From Guyanagaster necrorhizus (taxonomy: Eukaryota; Basidiomycota; Agaricomycetes; Agaricales; Physalacriaceae), in NCBI RefSeq assembly GCF_019112545.1, contig NW_025064890.1:178283-242282 (forward strand): a stretch of 64,000 nucleotides of DNA, given 5' to 3'. Below, in pieces: positions 12,900 to 26,264 of this stretch. The notes under the pieces were generated by a model. It saw only the letters and a program-made list of their open reading frames with translations, made no database searches and was not told where the DNA came from. Each line of letters opens with the position of its first letter. Positions within the stretch are counted from its first letter, which is position 1. The position numbers and the translations under genes are program-made.

Positions 12900-14640
12900 A
12901 CTGAGCTGGCCAAAGAACCCTATGGTGTGTGATTCCCAGCCACTAGTCAGACTGATAGTATTTCTGTAGATACTTCTATGCTTACCTTTATCATGCATTC
13001 AAATATACTCTAGATTTCTACTCCACACACCAACAAATCACTGAAAAAGACTCAAGCACCTATAGGCTGAATAGAGGCAGTGAGCCTCACTACTTGGCTC
13101 AAACTGTTCAACACTGAATAGATCTAGAGGGCCATTAAGAACACTAAGAATGAAGCTGCAGCAAAAGCCATACTAAAAAATTGGGTACATTAAACATGAG
13201 TTGAAGAAGTCATTGATAAAATGATGAAAGAAATAAAGAAAGCTGAATGATGCTGAGTCTTGGAGTGGCTTGATGAACTCCATAGATCACAAAAGTTTAT
13301 TTGACAGTCCAAAACACCTGGATGAAATCTACTCACCAAAGCCCAGATTGAAACCCTTACATCATGATTGATCTATGTGATGACTGCCCTGATTGATAGT
13401 GGCTGTACTAAAAGTTCTATCAATCAAGCTTTTGTTAACAAGCATAAACTTCCAATCTGAGCAACAGCAGCATCAATCTCAGTTTATAATGCAGATGAAA
13501 CAAAAAACCAAGCTGGTTCAATCACTAAGTTTGTAAAGCTTTGGCTTATAATCAGCAATCACTCTGAGCAAATCAACCTGGCCATAACCAAACTGAGAAC
13601 TAAAGAAATCTTCTTTGGCCATGATTGGCTAATATGTTATAACCTGCTAATCAACTGAAAGATTGGACAAATCATGTTCACAAGATGCCACTGTTGGAAA
13701 ATCCCATTTGAGCTACCTGACAAGAACCTGAAGGATCAGTGGAATGAGAAGATGGAGGATGGAAAAACCATCCTCGCCATTGATCTCTAACATGAGATAC
13801 ATATTCAAGCAGTTTATCATGCTAACAACCTGACTGCTAAGACCAATGAATAAAAAAGGGAGAAAACCTTTGAAAAAATAGTGTCTGAATGGGCATAAGA
13901 TTTCAAAGATCTCTTTGAGAAGGAGAGCTTTGATGAACTGCCAGAACTGAAGCTATAGGATCATGCAATTGAACTAATTCCAAATACCAATGCCAACTTG
14001 GACTGCAAAACTTACCCTCTCAGCAACAATGAGCAGCAAGAGCTCAACAAGTTTCTGGAAGAGAACTTGTCTAATGGACAAATTCAACTATCTAAATCTC
14101 TGATGGCTTCTCTATTCTTCTTCATCAAAAAGAAGGATGGTAAGCTCCGACCAGTCCAAGACTATTGGAAGCTTAATGAAATGATGATCAAGAATTGCTA
14201 TCCTCTTTCTTTAATCTTGGAGCTCATGGACAAACTCTGGGGTGTTAAGTATTACACTAAACTTGATGTTCAATGGGGGTATAACAACATTCAAATCAAG
14301 GAGAGAGACAAATAGAAGGTGGTCTTCTGAACTAACCAAGGACTCTTTGAACCAACAGTGATGTTCTTTAGACTCACTAATTCCCCAGCAATATTCCAAT
14401 GGATGATAAATGACATCTTCAAGGATCTCATCTCTACTGGGAAGATCACTATCTACCTCAACAACATCCTAATCATATCAAAGATGAAGGAGGAATACTG
14501 AAAGCTGGTATGACAAGTACTGGCTCTCATGAGAAAACATAAACTATTTCTCAAAGCAGAGAAATGTGAATTTGAGGTGCTTGAGACTGAGTATCTTGGA
14601 GTCATTATTAGTGAGGAAAGCATTCAAATAGATCTCACAT
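12900..14640 (+). pseudogene. Gypsy-B protease and RT remnant (B3), truncated
   Basis: The retropepsin motif ALIDSGCTKSSINQAF (about 13389-13436) keeps the DSG triad. RT starts near 13950; the stretch 13998-14315 is a clean frame containing FFFIKKKDGKLRPVQDYWKLNEM. The active site at about 14455-14466 reads YLNN, both aspartates lost by G-to-A type changes. Similarity ends at 14640 inside the RT thumb, so RNase H, integrase and the 3' LTR are missing. Confidence 0.8.
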
Positions 14641-14890
14641 AACATTGTTCACTGCAGCAAATAGATTTTGTGCTGCACAATACTTTGTAATGAGCTTTTT
14701 TACATATAGAAGATCCTTTTCAGCATACTAGCAGTTTTTCTCATTACTATATCTCTTAAAATAGACAAAAAACCACTGTTTTCAACTATGACTATCAGTT
14801 TGAGTGATAGTAGTATTCTCTGATTGGAAAACTGTTAGACTTGCTTGATATGTGACTTTAAATATGTGATAAACTAATATTGTATTAAAT
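14641..14890. other. Unassigned 250-bp segment between B3 and A2
   Basis: AT-rich, with no frame, repeat or element end that I recognise. It may be decayed element sequence or relic host DNA. Confidence 0.4.
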
Positions 14891-15389
14891 CATTAAGAAC
14901 ATGTTAATCAATTGGATTTGAATGCATGTGCAGAGACCAGCAGAGTGCATGGGTGTTAATGAAGCTATTGGCAATATCATTCTTGAGTTGAGATTCAAGA
15001 ATATAGATTGATAGAACAGAGTTCTATTAGAGAAGTGAAGAGGAATATCCTTTAGAGTAGAATCCAACAGACAAGGTAGAGAGGAGCTGAAGTGAGTACA
15101 AAGTATAGATGGCTTGTCCAAGTTAATATTTGAACTGAGTATTTACAAGGCTTATATGTAGTTTATATATTATTGATAGCTAATTCTGAGTCAGAGTTTA
15201 TTGGATTCTAATGTTAACTATTTGCTATTGTATTGGGAGTCTGGATACTAGAGTGTGAAATACAAATATGAAATAATAATAGTAAAATAAAATTGGTGAA
15301 TAATAGAGAATGAATAGAGTTTGATGGAACTTGTATTTGAATTTGTGGTTAGTTAAGATAAAGCAGAGGCCAGCAGCATGTGTATAATA
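14891..15389 (-). repeat. Gypsy-A LTR (3' LTR of A2)
   Basis: Runs from CATTAAGAACATG to GCATGTGTATAATA on the plus strand, about 499 bp. It leads directly into the internal 3' region of an A element. CpG is depleted. Confidence 0.8.
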
Positions 15390-16320
15390 GTATCCCTCTA
15401 TTAGTGTTCTTGCCCTTAAGAGTGCAGATCCTAATGCCTGGTGGAAGAGCACATAGTGAAAAATTTGGTGTCATGAGAGTTTTGCTTTTCAACTCCAACC
15501 ACTATCTCTCCTTCTTTCTTAATAATGCCTTTTGTTGTCTTCTATTGTCTCTTAAAAACTCCCAAGTCTCTGCTATGAGAGTTGACCTCTAATGGCCCTC
15601 AAGAGACCCAAAAATTGTTTTGTTTAAAATAGCAAACCAGAGAAGATGAGTTTGTAGAAACTATAAAGGGCTATGAATTCAGCAGAAAGAGATCAAAAGC
15701 AAAAGTTTAAGTCCAGGAACATGGTAGATGATAGTGGGATAGAGATGATGGCCAGTCCTAAAAAAAAAATGAAGTTAGAGGTTGTAGGACTGGCAGAGAG
15801 TGAGAAAGAGTTGAGCAGTAAAAGTAAGTGTCTTGTTATTTCTGGTTGGCTTGTCTTAGTTCTGCTTCCAAAGAGTTGCATATGCTGTCATCAAGATAGC
15901 ACACCCTATTATGCATGCTCAGCAACTGAAGATACTGGCTGTAAGTGGACTTGTATCTGTTACAAAATCAAAAAGACCATCTATTTGTTCAACAAGGGTG
16001 TCACTACAAGTGAGGTGATTAATAGTATAGAGATCTCCTTCAGCCTCCACCAACTTTTAAAATTAATATACAAGTTGATATATCATATAGATGAGTTAGC
16101 AGAAGAGCTGATGGATGTCTATAGTACTGTAGCAGATCCTCAGGATAATTATAAGTCAGATAATATGTCATCTCTCTCAGAGTTATTTTTAGAGTTCAAG
16201 TTGGAGATATGGAGAGAGGCTCAGCTGATCTTCAGGAATGAGAAGGACCAGAAGATAAAGAACTTGCAGGCTGCAATATTGAAAAGGCTGGATGAGGATA
16301 TAAAGGACTTGAAAAAATGA
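15390..16320 (+). pseudogene. Antisense accessory gene of A2 (Zn2Cys6-like, decayed)
   Basis: Runs opposite to A2 pol, like the gene at 40986-42374. A 215-codon frame (15673-16320) keeps the middle and C-terminal half: the basic segment SPKKKMKLE, the cysteine region reading CICC with several cysteines lost, the CYKIKKT half-site, and a C-terminal coiled coil ending LDEDIKDLKK. The intron donor GTAAGTGTCTTG at 15824 is kept, but the acceptor area reads CCAAAG. The N-terminal coiled-coil part is deleted between about 15610 and 15680. Open length is probably chance in AT-rich decay plus past constraint. Confidence 0.7.
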
Positions 16321-16379
16321 GAAGAAGGTTTAAGTTTTGGTGTGGGTTCATTGAATACTATTACTCTTAGATTGTAAAT

Positions 16380-18840
16380 TTTTTTAGTACCAAATATATA
16401 TTAGAAAGATAGTCAGTTGCCAGTGAACAAAAATTAAATATAGTTTTCTTGGCTTGAATATTATAGAGAGATAATTAAAGTAGTAGTTGTAATTATTAAA
16501 ACTAAAATAGTAAGTGGGTACTAGTGACATCTGAGATAGTGTTGTATCAGAAAAGAGATATATAAGAAACTACCTTAGGCAAGAATCTTAGTTTGCCTGG
16601 ATATCAATGGTGAAATTCTTTAATAAATTTATCAGCAGAAAACTTGGAGGCTAGTAGCTAAGCAAATTCTTCATTAGTACCTTCATAGCCTAACTACTGG
16701 ATCTTGTACAGTAGTAGATAGTGGAATCAGCAGTTTAGCTTAAAGTTGAAAATTTAAGCTATTTTAAAATGTTTTTTTCTGTCAACTTTGATTAGAGATG
16801 GTGAAGGTTGGATTTAATTAGAAATAGTGTTTTCTTCTACAGATTCTAATTATGACATATGGAAGACTGAGTGAATAGATCAAAGATCTGATAGGAGTTT
16901 AAGAGTGAATAAAATGGAGCCAAGTTGGATTAGAATTTCAAAAAGGCCAAGATATTTCTCAGAGAATTTTCTGATCAAACAGATGGTCTTGATGTGTTTG
17001 AAACTGAGATAAATCTTATTGCTCACTTTAAACAGAGGCACCAGAATCTAATGCTTATCTGCTTGGGCTTTATAACAAGACTAAGCTTTGGAAATTTCAT
17101 CTTTTAGTACTTGATAAAGCTCATCAAGGTTGACTGTGAAGTCTCAGGCCTGAGTGGAGGTAATATCCTATTCAGAGTGAATAGTGATATTAGAGTGGTA
17201 ATCTTTATTTGCAAAGAATGGAGAGATTCTAATAGAGATGTTAGGAGCATTGTTGTAGGCAAACTCAGTAATAGGTAAGAGGGTGTTTCAGTTGTCCTGT
17301 TGATAGGAGCAATAGATGTGAATATATTGCTTCAGAGTTTAGTTTATATGTTTGATTTGTTTGTTAGTCTCCAGATGATAACTGGAAGTAAAGTGGAGTT
17401 CTATGTCAAAGACTATAGCTAGAGTACAAGTAAACTGAGAGACAAATTCAGAGCCATGGTCAGAGGTGATATAACTGAGTATCCTATGCTTGAAGAAAAC
17501 ATAAATAATAAAAAGTTGAGTGAGTTTTGCAGAGTTGATGGTGTTATGAGTGGGGATGAAGATAGCTTGCTTGCTAGTCTGATCAATGACTATTAGGATG
17601 GTGATGAATCTGTTAGAGTCTAATAGTTGTTCAATAAAATCTATGGAAATAGAATTTTATAGCCATTCAGAAACCAGTAGAGATTTGAGCAACCTCTAAT
17701 GTCTGGTTTTGACTAAAGTGGCCTGCCAGAATGTAGTTGTGGTTATTTTGTAGTATACAGAGATAGAGATCATCAGAGTCTGGAACATAGATGTGGCTTT
17801 CAAAGTGAAGAATGTCAGATTCATCAATAGACTATTGAGAGGGAGAGAATTCAGAAGTGGCTTTAGCCTGATAGAGGCTGTCAGGCAATGTAGAGTTAGG
17901 GGATTATGTTCTTTTGATATCAACTTAGAGCTTGTCAATGTCCATGATAGCATTAGCTCAGAGAATAAAATCTTTAAAATAAGTTGCACAAAGTGACACA
18001 GAGAGTTGTTCTTAGATAAAAACAGATCAAAAATTATGGGGATTAACTTGAGCATATTAGCTGTCTCTCTCTTTAGAATAGATGTCTCATCATCTAGTGA
18101 GTGCATTTGGTTTTCCACTAAATTTCTTTAGGTGAAACCAAATTAATAGATTGAACTAGAATAGATATTTGGACTAGCAGACTTGTCAGCAGGTTAGAAT
18201 CTTGATAGTGGCAAAGTATTCAAGATTCTTGTGATCTGTTATGACATTGATAGAGTCTGCAAAGCCTTCAAGGTAGTGGTGTCAATGTTTAAAAGCTTTG
18301 AAAATAGCCAGAAGCTCTTTGTCATAAATGTTGTAATTGAGTTCAGCATTATAGAGACTCTGAGAGTGAAAAATGATAGGGTGAATTTCACCATCTTCAA
18401 GATAGATGGAGAGAATAACTGCAATCACATAGTTAGAGACATCAGTCTCTATCACTATTCATCAATTGGAAACCCAGTAGGTAAGGATGAGAGCATGTAT
18501 AAAGGTCTGTTTCAACTTATTGAAGGCAGCTATACATTTGTCATCAAATTTCCATGAAATTCCTTTGCAGATGAGTTGTATAAGGAAAATAGCAATATTG
18601 CTATATTTATGTATGAAGCAACAATAGAAATTGGCAAAGCCAAAGAAAGATTAGATGTCTTTGACTTTTTGCAGCATTAGCTAGTCAACAATAGCTTTGA
18701 CTTTTATTCACATTTAGAGTCTTTGCAGTAGAGTCTATTAGCTTTAAGTCTGCATAGGACTTTATAAAAATATTTCTGGTGATCTTTCAGATTGTTAGAA
18801 TATATGAGAATGTCATCAAGATAGACTACTACATGCACAT
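16380..18840 (-). pseudogene. Gypsy-A pol 3' part (A2): RT end, RNase H, integrase, chromodomain
   Basis: Read on the minus strand: RT palm VVVYLDDILIYSNN (about 18800-18841) with YLDD intact, RNase H (18640-18120), integrase (about 17690-16900) and chromodomain (16760-16600). About 115 bp equal to the integrase CxxC region (39543-39658 in A1) is missing at 17697. The RT is cut at 18840, four residues before the YLDD motif, where Copia sequence begins. Gag, protease and the 5' LTR of this copy are absent. Confidence 0.8.
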
Positions 18841-21800
18841 AATAGCTTAGCCAACACTCTCCCTTAAGTGAAACAAAGTTCAAGTTCAGTAGCAAAATGC
18901 TTTATCTTGGCTGAAAATAAAGGCTTGATGAGAGTATCAGCAACCATATTCTCAGTAGAATAATAAATAAAATAAAAAAAGTCTTTACTAATACTTTAGT
19001 AAATAAAGTGAAAATAAATATCAATATGCTTGATTTGAGCATAATACTAATGATCTTTCAAAAGTGCAATGGCAGACTAATTGTCTGAGAATAAAGTTGT
19101 AGCCTCAGTAATTAGTGAGGAAACTTGAGAGAGCAGATTACAAAGCCAGAGTATCTCTCTCTTTTAATGCATATTTTATAGCCATATACTTAGACTCAGT
19201 AGTTGAAAGCAAAATGATCTCCTGCTTTTTAGATGAGCACAAAATAGTCTCACTATTTATCATAAAAGTGTATCCAGTAATGGCATATTTATTTTTAGCT
19301 ATGCTCTTATTAGCATTCATATATTTATGCAAAACTTTTCTGTTTTCTTCAAATATCAACCAGTAATCTCTTGTATCCTTCAGATAGTGAAAAATATGCT
19401 TTACAGCTCTCCAATAGGCTTTTATAGCAGCTATTGAGTATTTTGAGACTATTGTTATAGCAAATGTGATGTCAGAGTATGTCTCAAGTATAATTCAGAT
19501 TAAAGAGCCAACAGACTCTCTGTAAGATGTTAAACCCAAGCTGCATATAATTTGAGCATGTAATAAACAGGCACTATATTATGTTTATACAGTTACATCT
19601 GAGTTCACTATATATGCTGTATAGATAAAGTGTTACAAGACTAGAGACAAGTTGGCTCAAGAATAGATAACATAAAATAAACTTTAGCTTGAAGCTGAGT
19701 ATATACAGTGAGAGCTAAGCTACTTATATATTGCTAAGTTTTAGAATAATTATAGTTCTACCAATTGTGCATTTCTGTGCTATAATATTCATTGTCTCTG
19801 GTTAGCAGTACTAGTATAATATAGTATTGTCTGTTGTCAAGGCATTTTGACTAATCAAAAATAGAGATTAGCAGAAAGAATAAAATAGAAAATCATAATA
19901 TAAGAGATATTTTTTATAGCTGCAATTACATTCATTAGTGTGGAGACTGGCTTGAGATTCTCAAAGCTATAGCAATAAATAATAGCATTAATGTATGAGC
20001 ATTGAGAGAGTGAGATAGAATGTGACTTATAGTCATACATAATTTTGATACCAAGAATTTAGTGCAGCTCTCTCAAATCTGTGACTTCCATATATTTTGC
20101 TATTTCTTTCTTTACCTCTTGCATTAGGCATAAGAATGATGCTGTGATAGTGCAGTCATCAATATAGACAGCAATAATAGTGACATTTAGCCTTTCTGCT
20201 CATAAAACATAACTTTATCAATATCACACTGCTTAAATCCAAGTTTCACCATCAAAATCTCAATGAGATGTTGATACCAGCAATAACCACTCTGCTTCAA
20301 ACTATATAGAGTCTTTATAAGACAACAGACTTGACTAGGATGAAAGCCAGGCTCAGGATAGCTAAGAGATTAATGCATATAGATGATTTCTTTGTTGATG
20401 AGCTTTTTATTCAAGTATATGCTCTTGATATTAACTTAATGGAGCTCTAGGTCAAGTGCTACAACTATGGCAAGGATAGAATGGATTGATGCTAGTCTTG
20501 TAACAGAGGCATAAGTGTTGAAGTAGTTGATGCCAGATACTTGTGAGAACTCTTGTACTATCAAACAAGCTTTAAACTTGACTATGCCTCTTTTAGCATC
20601 CTTCTTGATTTAAAAGACTCACTTTGAGCCTTGAATATTTGCTCTAACTGATTTGTCAATGATTTTTCAAGTCTCTGCAGTTTTCAGCATCATAAGCTCT
20701 TCCTGTATTGTATCTTTCCACAAAGACTGATCAGACTAATGCTTTATTTCAGCTAGACTGCATGACTCTAAGACTTCTGTATCAGCTGTTGAAATAACTA
20801 TAGCATACTTCTTAAGAAAGTCAGCATCTTTGAGTATCATTAATCAATCTCTCTTTCTCTCAAACTCAAGAGGTTCATTATTTTTATTAACAGCTGGTAA
20901 CTAAACACCAACAGATACTACAGAAATACTTAGATATGCTAATACACTGTTTTTGTCAGAGATAAGATCTAACACTTTCTGGCTGGACTTTTGAGTGCAT
21001 CCAGAATAGATTTCTTCAACTATAGATTGGACTATAGGCTGGACTTCAGGAGTAGATGACACCTGTGATGGCTTTACAGTAGATGAGTTAGACTGAGTTT
21101 TTAGCATTGATGGAACTTTGTGTAGCTCAATGTCTTCTTTCCCTTTAAAATCATCAGCAGCAATATGAGTTGTGTTGAAATAGATATTTTGCTCAATAGA
21201 CACCATCTTGCTCTCTGTCCAGTAAATATAAAATACATTGCTTTATCAAATCCAATCTATTAACCCTCATATATGCAGCTATCTAGCTTTATAGTCTTAG
21301 TCTCAAAGTATATCTGGCATTTCTCTCCCTATTTCTACAACCCTTTTAGATTTGGCTTCTTTCCTGTGACAGCCTTATAAGAAGTCATCTTATTCAAAAC
21401 CTTTATTAATGTTTTATTGAGAATGCAGACAGCATAGTGAACAGCCTCAGTCTATAGAAAGTGAGGTAAGCCACTCAAATGCAGCATGGCCCTGATCTTT
21501 TCAATAACTGTGCAATTATACCTTTCAGCCACTCTATTGTGCTGTGGCATATCATACACAGTCATCTTCCTTGTCATGCTAGTAGTTTTCAGATGCAAGA
21601 CAAACACTTTGTCAAAGTATTCATCTTCATAGTCTGGATGAAGAATTTTTACAAAGCAGTCATGCTGAGTGCAGATGTGAGCTTCATAAGCCTTATATAC
21701 CATAAAAGCTTCACTCTTCTGGCATAAGAATTCAAGATAAGCCTAATAAGTGCTGTCATCAATGAAAAAGATAAAGTAATAGTGTTTATATAGGGATTCC

Positions 21801-22245
21801 ATAGATGCAGGTTTCTATAAATTTAAGTGAATTTTGCCTCTAATATTAGTTGCATATTCTCTCTCTCAAGCCTTAGACACTGGCTTTCATGTAGCCTTAG
21901 TATAGATATATAACTCACAGAACTGTGGTTCTCCAGATGACTTGTCAAGCTTTATCTCAGTCACAAAGCCTTTTTCAATCAGACAATGAGCAACTTTGGA
22001 TGAAATGTGGCTTATATAGCAGTGCAATTAGTTTCAAGTAAGTATTTTCTTGGCTGCCTCAGCCAAATCTCTTTTATGACAAACTCAATATAGACCACCA
22101 TCATCTAGTCTACCATCAAACATAGTCAGACTTGTGTGTACTATAAGATTAAAAAAGCAATATGCTTCTTTAATCAGAAAAGCAGTATTGGCAGAGTTAT
22201 AAGAAATGCAGAGATCATCACAACTCTCTGAAAAATCAATAACAA
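18841..22245 (-). pseudogene. Ty1/Copia pol fragment (without LTRs or gag)
   Basis: Minus-strand Copia order integrase, RT, RNase H. Integrase end: VYDMPQHNRVAERYN and AMLHLSGLPHFL (21452-21600). RT: QEFSQVSGINYFNTYA (about 20500-20550), followed downstream by LKTLYSLKQ and WYQHL (about 20320-20250). RNase H: GYTFMINSETILCSSKKQ and STTESKYMAIKYA (19150-19290). It ends with FVSLKGEC near 18845, close to the usual Copia C-terminus. The N-terminal side fades near 22245 in the pre-integrase region. No Copia LTR is visible on either side. A solo Gypsy-B LTR interrupts it at 19528-19900. Confidence 0.85.
19528..19900 (-). repeat. Solo Gypsy-B LTR in the Copia fragment, duplication TAAGA
   Basis: Plus strand runs TGTTAAACCCAAG to ATCATAATA, 373 bp, flanked by TAAGA at 19523-19527 and 19901-19905. 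It contains the reverse of the R-start motif (TTAGCTTGAAGCT at about 19687) and of a TATA box. Copia coding resumes on both sides. Confidence 0.9.
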
Positions 22246-22597
22246 CATGAAAAAGTTGAAGAGCTGAATAAATAAACTTGTAAAAGAGGTAATAAGTCAG
22301 ATGGATGAGTTAGCAGAGAAGATGACAGATATCCATGGTACTGTAGAGGGGTTACTGGATGATTATACATTGAATATAAAGTTTTCAATGCAACTCATGT
22401 CATTTGACTTAGAGACTTAGATGATAGCCCATGTAGAGTTCTAGAGTATGAGAGAGTCAGAGATAAAGAGGTTGAAAGAGATGATGGAAAAACATTTGAA
22501 TGAGAATATAGTGAAGTTGAGAGAAATAGAAAAAAAGATAGAGTTCAGTAGAAAAGAAGATGAAATGAGTTTTTTAGATGTTAATTCTTTCTCTTAA
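22246..22597 (+). pseudogene. C-terminal remnant of the antisense accessory gene (A3)
   Basis: Matches the C-terminal coiled-coil half of the A1 antisense gene: QMDELAEKMTDIHGTV-like words at about 22290-22345 and a charged helix, ending at TAA about 22595. The zinc-cluster half and the 3' LTR of A3 are missing, replaced by Copia sequence at 22245. Confidence 0.7.
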
Positions 22598-22619
22598 ATA
22601 ATTTATTTTATATATGTAT

Positions 22620-25600
22620 TTTTATATTAGTGTAGCAAATAGCTAGATCTGAGTGGACCTAAAAATATAATTATTTTGCCTTTAAGTTAGAATAGAAATA
22701 TTAAAAATAAAGTTTGAAGTGATAAAATAGAGATAGCAGAATCTAGTAGAACCAAAAGGATTATCAAATAGACAGAACTTGAGAACAGTGTTCAGAAGGT
22801 GATCTCAGATAAGAGTCCCAGTTTATCTGAGTATTGATAGTGGAAATCTTCAATGAACTCATCTGCAGAAAATTTAGAGACTTGTAACTATGCAAATTCT
22901 TTATTAGTGTTTTTGTATTTTAGCTATTGAATCTTATAAAAGAGTGGACACTAAAACTGATAATCAAGCTTAAAGTCCAAAATCTGAGTGATTTCATATT
23001 GCTCTTCATCATTGACTTCTATCAGAGGCAGTAAAAACTAAATGCAGTTAGAGATGGTGTTTTTCTCTACTGGTTTCAGTTAGGAGATATAAACAATGAG
23101 ATGAATAGTTTGAAGATCCAGTGAAAGTTTGAGAGTGAAAAAGTGAGAGCCAGATTGAGCAATGATTTTAAATAGGTCAAAAAACTTTTCAATGAATTTA
23201 GCTGTAGATTAGGTGGTCTTGATATGCTTAAAACTGAGGTAGACCTTGTCTCTGACTTTAAAAGAAAAGGCCAAGGTTCTGTACTTATCTGCTTGAACCT
23301 TATAGTGAGACTGTACTTGAGAGATTTTGTTTTTTAAAACTTGATATAGTTTGTTAAGATTAACTGTGAAGTTTCAGGCTCAAACAGAGATGATATCTCA
23401 TTCAGAATAAACAGTGATATTAGAATGATAACTTTTATTAATGGAAAATAGAGAAATTTCAGTGAAAGCATTAGAAGCATTGTTGTAGGTGAACTCAGCA
23501 ATAAATAAGAGAGTATCTCAATTGTTCTGTTAATAGGAACAATAGATATAGATATATTGTTCCAGAGTTTAGTTTGCACATTTAGTCTGTCTATCAGTCT
23601 CTAAATAGTAATTAAAAGTAAAGTGGAATTTCATGTTAAGAGCTATAGTTAAGGCATAAGTAAACTGGGAAATAAATTCAGAGTCATGATCAGAGATGAT
23701 ATAACTGAATACTTCATGTTTAAAAAAGACATAGATAATAAAAAGTTAGATAATCTTCATAGAGTTGACGATGTCATGAGTGAGGATGAAGATGGCTTGC
23801 TTGCTAGCACAATCAACAACTACTAGAATGATGATAAATCTATCAGAGTCTGATAGTTATTCAATGAAATTTATAAAAATAGAATTTTATGATTATTTGA
23901 GAACCAGTAGGAGTTTAAATAAGTCATAGAGGCAGTATCTTGGTGTCTGATTATATCTACAGACTATGCAGAACTTAATATAATATTGAATATATTCATA
24001 TATTTTTAGCTAGATGTAGTTCCACTGGACTAGCTCTAATGTCCAGTTTTGATTAAAATAGTTTGCTAAAATATGGTCATGATTGTTTTGTAATATACAA
24101 AGATAAAGATCATCAGAGTCTGAGACATAGATATGATTTTCAAAGTGAAGGATATCAGATTCATTAATGAACCACTGAGAGAAAGAGGATTTAAAAGTAG
24201 ATTTGATCTGACAGAGATTATCAGAAGACATAGAGTTGGAGGATTGTGTTTTTTTAATATTGATGTGGAGTTTATTAATATCTATGATAGCACTAGCTTA
24301 GAGGGTAGGGCCTTTAAGATAGATTGCATGAAGTAACATAAAGAGTTGTTCTTAAATAAAAATAGATCAGAAATTATAGAGATTAACTTGAGCATATTAG
24401 CTATTCCTCTCTTTAAGAGAAATATCCCATTATCTAGTGAGTGCATCTGGTTTTCTGCTGAGTTTTTTCAGGAAGAACCAAATTACTAGATTGAACTGAG
24501 ATAGATATTCAGACCAATAGACTTATTAACAAGTCAGAATTTTAGTAATAGCAAAGTATTCAAGGTTTCTGTAGTCTGTTATAAGATTGATGGAATCTGT
24601 AAAATCTTCAAAGTAATAACACCAATATTTAAAAGTCTCAAAAATAGCCAAAAGTTCTTTATCATGAGTGTCATAGTTAAGTTCAATATTATAGAGGCTC
24701 TTGAAGCAGAAAGCAATGAGATGAATTTCATCATCTTTAAGATAGATAAAAAGGATAACAGCAATCACATAGTCAGAGATATTGGTCTCTACAACTATCT
24801 GCTAATTGGAAACCCAGTGGATAAGGATGGATGCATGTGTAAAGATCTGTTTCAATTCATTGAAAGTCATTATGCATTTATTATCAAATTTCCACAGAAT
24901 TCCTTTGCAGATGAGTCATATAAAGAGAATAACAATCTCACTATATCAGTCAAAATAGCCTTGACTTTTTCTTCAGACATGTGAAGTCCTTTAAGTGATA
25001 AAATATAGCTTAGGTATTTTATGGAGTTCTAGTTGAATTTATATTTAAAGTCTTTGCAATAGAGTCTATTAGCTCTAAGTCTGTATAACACTTCATGAAC
25101 ATATTTCTGATAGTCTTCTGGATTGTTGGAATATATAAGGATGTTGTCAAGGCAGACCATTACTGATACATTAAGCATGTCAGAGAATATATTATTTATA
25201 AAATATTAGAATGCTACTGGAGTGTTTGTAAGGCCAAAAAGTATGATATACTATTTAAAGAAATTATAGCAGGTCTGAAAGGTTGTTTTCTATTTATCAC
25301 TCTTAGCTATATGAATAAGATGGTAGGCATGTTAAAGGTCAAGCTTGATGTAGATGCATGCAAAGCAAGCAAAGTTGAAGAGATCAGAGATAAGAAAAAG
25401 AGAATAGTAATTCTTCTTAGAGATTTTATTTAAACTACAGTAGTCAATACAAAGTTAGAGTTTAATAGTCTTTTTCTTAACAAAGAGAACTAGAATCTCA
25501 TATAAAGAGTGAGATGGAGTGATGAATCCATTGTGCAGATTGTTGTCAATAAATTCCTATAAGGCTTTGAGTTTGGATTCTAAGAGAGAATAAATAAGCC

Positions 25601-26240
25601 TAAGTAGCAGAGATGTACTTTTCTCAAGGTTGATTTTGAGGTCATATAGTCTGTGTTCAAATAGGTTTTCAGAGAGAATATGGCTAAACACATCTGCAAA
25701 ATTATAGTATTCTATTAGCACTTTCTTTTGCACTGGCTCAGACAAATATAACAGCAGATATGATGAAGATCTTTGAATGTGTTTTCATAGTAAAAGACTT
25801 TCAAAGAAGATAGAAATAAATAGATTCATATGAAAACAGAGCCCACTGACTATTTAGAGGTGATTTGAAATAAGGTGAAGTCCTAGAGGACTGATGGAGT
25901 CTAATGAGCATAGAAGTCCTGAAATTGAGCTGAAAAGCTCAGAGATAGATAGACTGTTGTCCTATGAGCACAGAAGTCTCAGAGATGTGGTAAACACCAT
26001 GGAATTGATTGGAGCAGAATCCTGATAGCTTGAGCAAAAAATAAAGCAGTGGTTAGAACCAAAATCAATAAAAGCAAGAAAACACAGAAGAATAAAAGCT
26101 GGAGACTCATTGGGCTCTATATTAGATGATAATTCTACTAATGATAAAAGATGGAAGGATTGGTTGAAAAAAGATGTTACATTGAGAGTGATAATCTCCA
26201 GTGTGCAAATAGAGTCAATATAACTTTGAACTTGCACAGA
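22620..26240 (-). pseudogene. Gypsy-A pol remnant (A3)
   Basis: Complete domain order, strongly decayed. On the minus strand: protease near 26060-25990 with its active-site words degraded, the variable linker (about 25990-25740), RT (25700-25000), RNase H (24768-24526, with FKSLYNIELNYDTHDKELL), integrase (about 24230-23100) and chromodomain (about 23000-22800). Stops and indels are scattered throughout. At the site of the A1 stop at 39594 this copy reads CAA, showing that the other strand of the same CpG mutated here. Confidence 0.8.
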
Positions 26241-26264
26241 AGAAATGGAGTTGCTTCCTAATTT

